NCBI GenBank assembly: GCA_014529385.2
Contig: CM043971.1
Location: forward strand, 60,778,709-60,842,708
Direction of reading: 5' to 3'
From: Adiantum capillus-veneris
Lineage: Eukaryota; Streptophyta; Polypodiopsida; Polypodiales; Pteridaceae
DNA: 64,000 nucleotides
Made by a program: the position numbers and the translations under genes
In this document: in pieces, positions 49,170 through 59,060 of the stretch
How positions within the stretch are numbered: the stretch's first letter is position 1
Layout of the letters: each line of letters starts with the position of its first letter
The notes under the pieces: model-generated
Seen by the model: the letters and a program-made list of their open reading frames with translations, nothing else
Databases searched by the model: none
Told to the model about the DNA's origin: nothing

Positions 49170-49747
49170 TGTAAGGTCTCTACTTTTAAATTTCACACAA
49201 GTTCTATTACGCATTTGAAATTTTTTAACCATCACTCATTATTTAAGATATTCGAGTTCATATTATGAATCTTAGGTTGAGAAAACCTAGAATTTAAAAT
49301 TTACGCTACAAAATTCTAACATGTGTAGCTATATGAATCAATAACTAACTTATTGCAAGACTTATTTACTGATTGTAGAATTTTCTTTTACTACTGTAAA
49401 GTTAATATAAGACTGTAAAGTTTAACTTAAAAATGTAAAGTAAATTATCATTAAGGAAATAAATAAAATAATTATAAAGACAAAAGAATACACAAGGATG
49501 ACAAATAAAGGTACATGGACTCACCTGGACTCACATAGGAGGTGACAAAGTAATCTTAATGAGGGGGGCCTGTGTGGCCTTATCTTTTGATGAAAATGAC
49601 AAAGTGGTCAAGCTGATGGATACCACAAGGGTACCAAAAACGCGGGTATGATTTTTTTGGGGAATTTTTTTTTTAAATTTTAATTTTTAATTTTTAAATA
49701 TATGTTTTTCTTTTTTGAGAAAAAAATTTGGACGTTTCCTTTTCTGC

Positions 49748-49755
49748 TATAAATA
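49748..49755 (+). promoter_or_regulatory. TATA box of the chromovirus LTR (intact copy)
   Basis: TATAAATA, in CTGCTATAAATAGAGC. The transcript start would be about 25-35 bp on (near 49780), making U3 about 600 bp and R-U5 about 2.6 kb. In the 5' LTR the same site reads TATAACTA (41467-41474). Confidence 0.7.
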
Positions 49756-49905
49756 GAGCATCCATGCTCACACTTTAGACATAGAGATTGCCTCTATAGT
49801 GCTCACGAAGTGCTCCCACTTCTCTTAGAGAGAAGGCGTCCACAAACCACTAAGAGAGCAAAAACTCTAGTGGTGCGTGTTAATTAAGCATTCAATTAAC
49901 TTTAG

Positions 49906-50695
49906 GAATGATGTATGTGTGCTATCTCTTACTCTAATCTCTCTAATAGATTAGTAAGATTCAATTAGCTATGTGTGTGTGTGTTTATCTCTTACTCTAA
50001 TCTCTCTAATAGATTAGTAAGAATCAATTAGCTATGTGTGTGTGTGCTATCTCTTACTCTAATCTCTCTAATAGATTAGTAAGATTCAATTAGCTATGTG
50101 TGTGTGTGTGCTATCTCTTACTCTAATCTCCCTAATAGACTAGTAAGAATCAATTAGCTATGTGTGTATGCTATCTCTTACTCTAATCTCTTAGTAAGAA
50201 TCAATTAGCTATGTGTGTGTGTGCTATCTCTAACTCTAATCTCTCTAATAGATTAGTAAGATTCAATTAGCTATGTGTATGTGTATTTATCTCTTACTCT
50301 AATCTCTCTACTAGATTAGTAAGATTCAATTAGTTTTAAGAAGGATATGTGTGTATGTGTGCTATCTCTTACTCTAATCTCTCTAATAGATTGGTGAGAT
50401 CCAATTAGCTTCAGAAAAGGATGTGTGTGTGTTCTCTTTTACTCTAATCTTTCTAATGGATTAGTAAGATTCAATTAACTTTAGAAAAGATGTTTGTGTA
50501 TGTTTTCTCTTAGAAAAAGATGTGTGTGTGTTCTCTTTTACTCTAATTTCCTAATGGATTAGTAAGATTCAATTAACTTTAGGAAAGATGTGTGTGTATG
50601 TTTTCTCTTAGAAAAGGATGTGTGTGTGTTCTATTTTACTCTAATCTTCTAATGGATTAGTAAGATTCAATTAACTTTAGAAAAGATGTGTGTAT
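49906..50695. repeat. Tandem hairpin-type repeat in the chromovirus 3' LTR
   Basis: Counterpart of 41636-42410, same 62-66 bp unit with CTTACTCTAATC and GATTAGTAAG arms. Unit count and GT length differ from the 5' copy at several places, and one unit near 50185 has lost its central part. The later units are simpler, built on TTAGAAAAGATGTGTGTG. Confidence 0.9.
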
Positions 50696-51175
50696 ATGTT
50701 TTCTCTTACTCTAATCTCTCTAAGTATACCTACTCTCTCTAGTTAGTACATCTTCACTATTAACTTATGCATAGTTAATTGAAAGTTAATACATAAAAGA
50801 ACTCATCATATTCTTATTATACATGATGAAATTCTCATTCACCAATTTTATTGTCAGTTAGATTAAGTAGAATTTTAAATAATACTAAAAATTGATTTAG
50901 TTGAAGTATAGAAATTGAAGTTAGAATTGGATTAGAAATGTGAAGCATAAAAGTAATGTATTCCTAAACTTTCACTCATAGTTTACACATTTAATTTTTG
51001 CTTAATTACGATTAGGAAATATTTGATGTATACAATTAGATGTAAAACAACAACAATAAGTGTGAATCCGAGTTGACGAGGGTTCAAATTACAGACTCTC
51101 TTTGGAAACAAGAGATTACTAGGGAAATTGACCAATTTAAAGTTCTATGTGTATAACATAAGTGTAGTACAAAAA

Positions 51176-51298
51176 ATGGCTCCAAAGCGTGCTCAAACCC
51201 AAGGCGCTAATGATCATGAAGCTGGTACAAGTAACGGTGGAACCCCTGCGGAACATGCTATGTCTCCACCAATCGGACTAATCGGAGCTATGATACAG
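51176..51298 (+). CDS. Candidate gag exon 1 in the 3' LTR (intact copy, 41 codons)
   Basis: ATG at 51176 opens MAPKRAQTQGANDHEAGTSN and continues to a CAG codon at 51296-51298, immediately followed by the donor-like GTTAGT. The start resembles the N-terminal part of plant gypsy Gag proteins, which begin MPPRR/MAPK and then a glycine/asparagine-rich stretch. The exon is exactly 41 codons (phase 0). The acceptor-like TTGCACAG at 44880 is followed by AGT GTG GTG in phase with gag. After reverse transcription both LTRs carry the same sequence, so this copy shows what the 5' LTR exon would once have been. An unspliced reading would run on to a stop at 51526. Confidence 0.55.
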
Positions 51299-52388
51299 GT
51301 TAGTATTGCAGTTTCAAGTTATGCATCATTGCATATGCGAGACCATAGGATATATTATTTACCTTATGAAAAGAAAACACGGACCAAAACCACGCGGCTT
51401 AACCCCAAGAAACTCGTCATATGTTTGACAAGTAGGAAAGATTGTCTCGTTAAACTGGTTGCTATAGGAAAGAATGTTTGTCCAAAACCTTCGGTATGGT
51501 TTCTCTCAAGTCTCTCTACTGATTAGCGCTGGTATTATGTGGAAGTTGCCAAGGCGTGAGATGACGCCCAGGATGGCACCGCTGATGCTATGGTGGGAGT
51601 ACACCCAGATTAGCGCAGCTGGATATTGCAGTTTTGTTTTGCCGTGGCGTGAGGATGACGCCCAAATCGGCACCGTCGTTGTCGTGGTGAGAGTACGTCC
51701 AGATTAACACAACGAGTACTTGTCGAGCGGTATGGGACGCTCATGAGAACAAGGGTTTTTATAAATAATGTATATACCGATCGGACATAATAGCGCCAGT
51801 AGAGATTCTTGAGTGAACCTAATCCAAGGGTTTTTGGTTTAAAATTGGACGACTTCTTGTTTGACTATTGTTTATAATACTGTTTGAAGGGCTGTTTTAA
51901 CGAACCAGTATCATAAATAAAGTAAAGGAACATCTATGTTTAAATAGTGTGGTAGTAATTAGATAACAAAAGAAGGGTGAGTGTGGTATGGAAAGTGGGA
52001 GAATGATACCCCGATGGTATCATTCTATGGACGGGTGGACCCGATGAGTTGGGTAACTTTCCAACCCTAGAATGTTTTTTTTTCAAGTCATAAATCTTAA
52101 AAGAGACAAACCTTGGCGGCTGAGCTTCTGAAACATGGGGAAAAAAGCGCACAGGTTGGTCACTCTAAGATTTACACTTTTAGGTATAATTGACTATAGA
52201 TAGTTTTTAGATAGGGTTATGGTGGTCACGTTCCGCCATAGAGAGATAGGACCAATCCTTCACTAACAGTTCATGCCCGTGGCTACGTAGTAGCTAAGGC
52301 AATGTCCGTTGGTTTTTCTTTTTCAGGATTGGAGACCTATCAAAGGTACTCCGCTCCTCTCAAAAAGGGGGAGGGACCTCACATCAAT

Positions 52389-53780
52389 GTGTTTGGTGCG
52401 AGCATGGTAAACTCGATTCTTTGCCAACATGATGCTGCTAATATTGTCACAATATATAATGACATTGTCAATATTGTCAAAACCAAAGTCTACCATAAGT
52501 ACTCTCAACCATGACTCTTCACATGCTGCCAAAGTTGCTCCATCATATTCAGCTTCTGTACTTGATAATGCTACATTTAATTGTTCTTGCTACTCCAACT
52601 TATCATACCATTGCCAATGGAAAATGCATAAGCACTTGTAGGTCTTCTATCCATATTAAAATCTCTTGCCCAATCTGCATTTGTGTAACCATAAAGACAA
52701 AGCTTCAGATTCTTTTCATAAAACATTCCATAACTGACAGTGGCTTTCACATATCTCATAATCCGTTTCACTGCATCAAGATAACTTTTACATGGCTTTT
52801 GCATGAATTGACTCACAACACCCACTGCATAACTCAAATTTGGCCTTATTATTGTTGAGTAAATAAGACTTCCAACCATCTTGCGATACATAGTGACATC
52901 CTCAATGTAATGTCCATCATCAATCAACTTCACATTTTGATCAAGAGGTGTATCAACCGGTTTGCACACTGTCATTCCATAATTCTCAAGCATATCCAAT
53001 GCGTATTGTCTTTGTATCATCCAAATTCCTGATAAAGTGTCGACAATTTCAATTCCCAAAAAATATCTCAACTCACCAAGTTCCTTCATGTTGAATTCTC
53101 TCAACAAACTCTTTTTGACATTCAAAATTTGTTCATCATGACTTCCTGTGAGAATCAAGTCATCAACATAGATAACAATAACGATAATCTCTCCATCAAC
53201 ATGCTTCAAAAACAATGAGTGATCAACAGTAGACTATTTAAATCCAATCTTCTTCAAGAATCTGGTTATCTTTTCACACTAAGCTCTAGATGCTTGCTTC
53301 AAACCATGAAATTCTTTCTTCAACTTACACACATAATATGGAAACTCTAGATGTTGATAACCCTGTGGCTGTATCATAGAACTTCTTCTTCCAAGTCACC
53401 ATTCAAGAATGCATTATCACATCCATTTGCCGTAACTTCCAACCGAACATACTTGCCATTGCTATCACCAATCTGACTATTGTCATCTTGGCAATTGGAC
53501 TAAATGTCTCATCATCATCAAGACCTTTTGTTTGTGCATAACCTTTAGCAACAAGCCTCGCTTTGTATCTTTCCACACTACCATCTGACTTGCACTTGAC
53601 TTTGTATACCCATTTTGAACTAATTTCTTTCTTTCCACTTGGCAAGCAAACCAAATCCCAAGGGTCATTCTTCACAAGAGCATCCATCTCATCATCCATA
53701 GCTGACTCCCATTTTGAATTTCCAATTGCCTCTTGAAAACATGTAGGCTTTATGTTGCACACGTGAAACCATGTATGCAT
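52389..53780 (-). pseudogene. Copia reverse transcriptase and RNase H (left part of split gene)
   Basis: RT: GKKEISSKWVYKVKCKSDGS, ERYKARLVAKGYAQTKG, ETFSPIAKMTIVRLVIAMAS, then the catalytic box VIVIYVDDLILTGSHDEQI and FNMKELGELRYFLGIEI. RNase H: YAVGVVSQFMQKPCKSYLDA, NADWARDFNMDRRPTSAYAF, and NVIIYCDNISSIMLAKNRVY, before the chromovirus interrupts. Stops near 53282 and 53237 and frame changes separate the blocks. The order (RT after integrase) is diagnostic of Ty1/copia. Confidence 0.93.
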
Positions 53781-55069
53781 AATGTGTACGCATGTAGCCT
53801 TTGTATTTCAATCTATCAACAATTGGATAACGCACCCTCTCTGATCTTCTCAACTGTGGTGCACTCTTCTCTTCAACTCTTGCATATGGGGGTACATATT
53901 TCTCAGTATGCTTACTGCCAAGTTTCCTCAAATGTGGTAAACCATGCTCTTCATCAAAGCTTTCATCTCAAGAACTCTCCTCAACCACTTTCTTCTTGCC
54001 TTTCTTGTCTTGCTTCTTATCTCGCAAATGACCGCTCCATGGGTTGGCACTTCCTGTACTCTCCTCTACCATATGTGGTCCTGAAATAGTTCTTGTTGAT
54101 GGTCCTGGCTTACAAATAACATGACACACATTCTCTTGCTCTTCATACTCATCTTTTATCATCACCGGCTTTGGTTTATACCATGGTTCATGCTCACAAA
54201 ATTGTGTAACACGTACTCTGCCCCTCCATCTATACGTAGGCATTTAATTTGACAACCATTCTCTTTCTCAACCATAACTTTGAACTCCAAGAATACCTCG
54301 AATGCCTCTAACTTTGCCTTTAGAAAGTAAACCCATGTCATTCTGATGTAATCAATTGTGAATGTGATAAAATATTGACAACCATTCAGTGTAGCATGAT
54401 CATAAGGTCCCCAAATATATGAATGAACAATTTCCAAAGGACTTTGGCTAATTCTCCCCCTCTTTGGAAATGGTAAAGGATATTGCTTTCCAAATTAACA
54501 AGCTTCACAAACATGATCAAAATTCAATCTGCCAAACTTTGGCAATCCACATACAATTTGATTTGATTGCATATGCTTTAGTCTTCTAAAATTGACATCA
54601 CAAATCCTCTTATGCCATAACTTTGCCCAATCATCTTGAGTGGCTAATATGTTTGCATACATACCACTGTGTAAACATGGATCTCTAGCTTCCAATGAGA
54701 ACAAGTGACCTTTTTTTCTTCCACGTACCAATTCTTGCCTGGTTTGCCTTTGTGAAACTCCTCTATGAAGCAGCCATAATGATTAAAACGGACTTGCAAC
54801 CCTTGATCTGTCATTTTTCCAACTGATGCTAAATTCTTTGTGATTGAAGGCACATATAGAACATCTCCCAATCTGTTGTATGCCCCGTCTTTTTCTAGCA
54901 ATGGAATTGAACCAACATGCGTAATCCTATGCATAGTATTATCATCTGTAGCGACAAACTCATCCTCTTCTAACTTCTCTTTTCTGTCAAACCATTCACC
55001 ATGATATGTCATATGATTTGTGGCACCACTATCTAAATACCAATCATCTGTATGATGTGGCTCCACCAT
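53781..55069 (-). pseudogene. Copia protease, GAG-pre-integrase and integrase
   Basis: Protease: WYLDSGATNHMTYHGEWF (DSG triplet). The zinc-binding segment is WAKLWHKRICDVNFRRLKHM (H of the HHCC site) with FDHVCEAC (cysteines). The integrase core has FITFTIDYIRMTWVYFLKAK (first Asp) and KCLRIDGGAEYVLHNF (second Asp). The catalytic Glu region is broken by a frame change near 54160. The downstream linker (53692-53931) contains RRSERVRYPIVDRLKYKGYM, typical of the part before RT. Several stops are present. Confidence 0.88.
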
Positions 55070-55084
55070 GCTTCCAACAACATG

Positions 55085-56119
55085 CTACATAGGAGATAAA
55101 TATCCACTCGATCTATTGTCATATATATTTTGATCATGAGGATTGTATCCAGCAAAGTTTTCCCCATCTCTGCCATAACGGCCTCTTCCACCACGATCAC
55201 GATTTTGATTTAGCCTTGTGTAACATTCTCTTTCAAAGTGACCATAAATGCCACATCTGTTATAGTATCCATCTCTTTGAGGATGTACAAATTGTCCACC
55301 TCCACGTCCACAAGGTTGGGCTCTCTCCCTGCCTCTATGGGCTATAATCATTGCAACTTTGACTTTGTTGGTTTTGCCATTGACCTCTTCCAACTTGTTT
55401 CTACGGCCATAGTTTCTCTTCCACCTCTATTGTTTCCACGATCTCTAGAGTAAAAAACCTGATCTCTAGAATTGTTTTTTGACATAGAAGGACCTGACTT
55501 GCCTAACTTCACCTCTTCTTGCAAACAAAGGTTTACTAACTCTTCAAAATTAGGCATGTGTTCTAGAGCAGATATAGATGTATCCAATGACTTGTATTCC
55601 GGTCTCAAACCATTCAATGCCACTGAAACTAAGTTATCATCTGGAACGTCAACATTAATGCTCGCAAGATCTTCCTGTATTTGCTTTATCTTTGTCACAT
55701 AATCGGATATGGGTCTATTTCCTAGCCATACACAATGTAACCTTTGCTTCAAGTGAACTTTCGTGGTTCTGTATTGGAGTTGTTCATCCTAGCTAGTATC
55801 TCCCATGCTTCCTTTGGATATTGAGCCTTCTTCACATGTGGTAGTCACTAATGCATAGTGAAATCCAATTCATCACTTTCCTTGAATTCTTGATCCACTT
55901 CTTGTAAGCTTCTACGCATGCTTGCCATGTTTTATGTGCTTCAAAATTCTCTATGTTTCGTTCCAACCCAACCTCGGGACACTCTTGTTCACCTATAATG
56001 TAGTCCCATAAACATTTTCCCATGATAAAATTCTCCATCCTGTAAGACCATATGATGTAGTTCTCTCTGGTTAGCTTCTCTCCAACAATTTGTGTGACTT
56101 GAGTTGAACTTTTTTCCAT
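55085..56119 (-). pseudogene. Copia gag
   Basis: Probable ATG at 56119-56117 (MEKSSTQVTQIVGEKLTREN). The N-terminal part has NYIIWSYRMENFIMGKCLWD, the copia gag signature (W..RM...L....LW..I). The UBN2-type region reads HCVWLGNRPISDYVTKIKQI and MPNFEELVNLCLQEEVKLGK. The knuckle, CGIYGHFEREC preceded by YYNR, lacks the first cysteine (YNRC instead of CxxC). A frame change and a stop near 55750-55860 break the gene. Confidence 0.87.
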
Positions 56120-57013
56120 CTTCACTCTCTCAATTGCTTCCAAAGGACTTTGACAAAATTTTGGCAGAGTTTTGTTTGTATTTGGACAATATCTCAAGTG
56201 ACAATCTCAACCAAAGTGTTCATAAACACTGATAGAAAATCTCTCATTGCCAAGGGAAAATCCACAGACTCACTTTGCCACAGACTCACTCAATACTATG
56301 CATAAATACTCTAAAACAATGTCCACATGGACCTGTATGCAAATGCAATCCATACGTTGTCATGTACCACATATCCATACATCCACCTCATCCCATAATC
56401 ATAAACGACATATGAGGTCTTTAGCGGGGCCACTCAAGGGTTTGCTCTAGTACCTAATCCACCTTGCCAAGGTACCAAAGATCCAAAGGAAAGGCTTCAA
56501 AAAACCTCATGCGAACCTCACAAAGGCTGCAATTTTCCAAAATACATTAACCGCATATCCTTACATAACCATAAGGTACTCAATCTGACAATAAAACCGC
56601 ATCAAATTCTTCCCACAACCTTTCTTACATAGGCGGTTGTCCATAACGGACCCACAAAAACCAAACATAATCTTCGATAACACAATATCATGATGCAAAA
56701 GCTCTATATCGCTCACCAAAACCTGTGTAAATGCTGAATTCTTCTAAATCTACTGCCAAGTGCAAAACTAGAAATCTCCTATGCCCGTGTGAGTTGGCTG
56801 TTTGCTGCAGAAAAATTATGGTGCAGATTTTGGAAAATATGAGTATGCCAATGCATCCGGAATGCCCAAAAAGATAAAGATAGACTCCTGGATCATTGTA
56901 TTTGGAGTTCGGGTGAGGGAGTTATGACCAAAAAACCTCTCTTTTTGGCTGTTTTCCAGAGCTACGGAAATCTGTGTATTGACTGTAGCTCCTTAAATTG
57001 AGCTCTAATACCA
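56120..57013 (-). other. Copia leader and primer binding site
   Basis: Untranslated leader of about 0.88 kb. At its LTR edge the plus strand reads AGCTCTAATACCA (57001-57013), the complement of TGGTATTAGAGCT, a tRNA-iMet site with one changed base. No credible frame inside. Confidence 0.85.
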
Positions 57014-57016
57014 TTT

Positions 57017-57083
57017 TGTAGAGTGCGCAGGTGATGGAGAAGGTAGGAAACAAGACTATGCACACACACTAACACACATTGAG

Positions 57084-57115
<32 letters not shown>

Positions 57116-57263
57116 GCTACCCTGCAGAGCAGCCATTCAACGTGCTGCTCTCACTCATCTTCTTTTTGAGCTATTATCCAAAGTATATTTACAACATAGT
57201 ATAGTCAGTGTCCGGCTGTCCATAGCACAATGGCCATATTCTTTAACATCATATTCTTTAACA
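57017..57263 (-). repeat. Copia 5' LTR, 247 bp, with expanded (CA)14
   Basis: Begins TGTAGAGTGCGC and ends CATATTCTTTAACA. A CA run at 57084-57112 accounts for the 13-bp excess over the 3' LTR. The tips TGTTAAAG and CTCTACA on the coding strand are normal LTR ends. Confidence 0.93.
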
Positions 57264-58030
57264 ATACTCAGGATGTAGAGACCTATCATCTCTTCTCCTT
57301 GAAACCAACAAAGATATGCTTATTAGCATATTATTATGCCAACTCGCATAAATAGTATGCTAATTAGCATATTGTGCTTTTTTTTTGTACTAACTTTCAC
57401 TCATAGCATAGTATGCTAATTACAAAACAAAGTATATAAAAAGTTGTCATCTCTTCTCCTTAAAACAACAAAGGTATGCTAATTCACATACTGTTTATGC
57501 CAAACTGGCATACACAATATGCTAATTAGAATACACAGTGAAGTGAAATTTGCCATCTCTTCTCCTTGAAACCAGAAAAGGTGTGCTAATTAGCATACAC
57601 AGTATACAAAAAGCTTCCATTCTTCTCTCCTAAGCCAACAAGGGTATACTACTTAGCATATTGTTATGCCAATTGGAATAAACGGTATGCCAATTAGCAT
57701 TCCACTCACAACATAGTATACTAATCAGCATACACAGTATACAAAAAGCTTCCATCTCTTCTCCTTAAAAACTAGCAAAGTTATGCTAACTTGCATATAT
57801 AATTTTATGCTAATCAGCATAAACAGTATGCTAATTAGCATTATCATACACAATATACAAGAAGATGCCATCTCTTCTCCTTGAAAACCAGCAAAAGGTA
57901 TGCTAATTAGCACATTTTTTATACTAACTACTAGCATAAACAGTATGCTAATTAGCATACCATTTATGCTAACTAGAATCCACATAACACAATTAGCATA
58001 CCTTCTTATTACCATACTGTGCAAGCCACT
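57264..58030. repeat. Palindromic satellite block 3 (continuation of block 2)
   Basis: Same higher-order arrangement as block 2: TATGCTAATTAGCATA palindromes separated by CTTCTCCTTGAAACCAGCAAAGG-like and TTTTTTGTACTAACTTTCACTC-like spacers. Its start at the copia LTR edge shows that blocks 2 and 3 were once one array of at least 1.75 kb. Confidence 0.92.
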
Positions 58031-58136
58031 GTCTTTGTACACATCGTTCCAAACCCTGATGCCTTTCTTATAAGCTGGGTGTGCTTTCTTTTATAGTTTC
58101 CATTTATATTTTTGTGCTACCTGCCCAAACCATATG

Positions 58137-59060
58137 GAGCGACTCACACACCCATGAACTGCATGCAAACACTACCTAGATCAACATAATGTCAATCGAG
58201 GACACAGATGACACGATAGACACATGGAGGAAATCTCTTTAGCTTGTCAGGCTGAGACCATCCTACACATACAACACTCTGGAAGGCTAACTAAACCACA
58301 ATCAAGAACCTCACTGCTCTCAACTACACCACCTAGCCACATACACACATACGGAAGGTAACTCACCTAATCATGCCAGATTCATACGAAACTTAAGGAA
58401 CACCATCCCCTCACTAGGATACACCTGTCCCTAAGCTTCTAAACTCAAAACCCTCACTCTAAACCCATCTACGGAAAACGCATAGGATGACAGAGCAGAA
58501 TTTTAAAAGTGTCCGAAACTGAAATTTATGAGTACCTATGCGTAGCTTATGTTGCCACGATTCTATAGACTACTAGCACGTGGAAAACATACATCATTTG
58601 CTACACTTACGACCACAAATAGCTCGTAGATGCATCGGCATGTGCGCTTCTTCTCGCGTGGCATGCTTGGCGTTGTCGCATAGCTCTCCTCGAGCTTACA
58701 ACAATGGTGCAGACCGATCTCCAATGTGTTGAGCAAGCCGGGCTTAGCGAGAGGATAAAACTCACGCTCACTCTCTTTCTCTCTCACACACAGTAGACAG
58801 CAATACTAAAGTTTTTATTATGATAAAAACTCTCCCCTTTTACAAAATGACCTAGGTACCTTATATACTAAGGCTACCTTAGGTTTAACCAAAAATGGGG
58901 TTGAAAGGGTCAAATGGCTTTGTATTTACAATCTGGAAGTGCCATTGCACCCCGGCTTCTGAAACTAGAATAACTACTCATTACAAATGAGGTTTATAGC
59001 CATAATCCGCAGCATTTCATTACTTGCAAAAGATAAGACTTTGGTACGAAACTTGAGTTA
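58137..59060 (-). repeat. E1-family LTR, copy C, truncated at both tips
   Basis: Aligns with LTR A and B from GACTCACACACCCATGAA to ACTTGAGTTATG. The outer tip TGTTGGACGG is missing or changed, and the inner tip GACCCAGCGGTCAACA is missing. It carries the same 74-76-codon minus-strand frame as the other two. Confidence 0.9.

Larger units (their letters stand above)
40856..52383 (+). mobile_element. Tekay-like chromovirus (Ty3/gypsy), full length, 11,528 bp
   Basis: LTRs of 3213 and 3214 bp (40856-44068, 49170-52383) bounded by the perfect 5-bp duplication TCAAT. The primer site TGGTATCAGAGCC (tRNA-iMet) follows the 5' LTR. Gag, protease, RT, RNase H, integrase and chromodomain lie in one frame from 44881 to 49140, interrupted by three stops. 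Long LTRs plus a C-terminal chromodomain suggest the Tekay/Del branch. Over the first ~230 bp the LTRs differ at about eight positions, so insertion was moderately old. It lies inside the RNase H gene of a copia element, so it is younger than the copia. Confidence 0.95.
49170..52383 (+). repeat. Chromovirus 3' LTR, 3214 bp
   Basis: Full-length partner of 40856-44068. It keeps the intact TATA box, the hairpin repeat array and an undamaged candidate gag exon, so it is the better preserved of the two. It ends GGGACCTCACA followed by the duplicated target bases TCAAT. Confidence 0.95.
40436..57263 (-). mobile_element. Ty1/copia element inserted in the satellite, split by a chromovirus
   Basis: LTRs at 40436-40669 (3') and 57017-57263 (5') share TGTAGAGTG...TTTA(A/G)CA. 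The primer site lies next to the 5' LTR and a polypurine tract next to the 3' LTR. Between them, excluding the 11.5-kb chromovirus, is a copia-order coding region on the minus strand: gag, protease, integrase, RT, RNase H (about 56119 to 40673). Flanking bases are ATACA on the left and ATACT on the right, a near-perfect 5-bp duplication within satellite DNA. Net length is about 5.3 kb, typical of copia. Stops and frame changes make it inactive. Confidence 0.92.

Noticed and set aside
51128-51526. A 132-codon frame as a single-exon gene in the chromovirus 3' LTR
   Set aside because: The part after 51298 has no Gag-like character, and the frame is better explained as exon 1 followed by donor and intron sequence.
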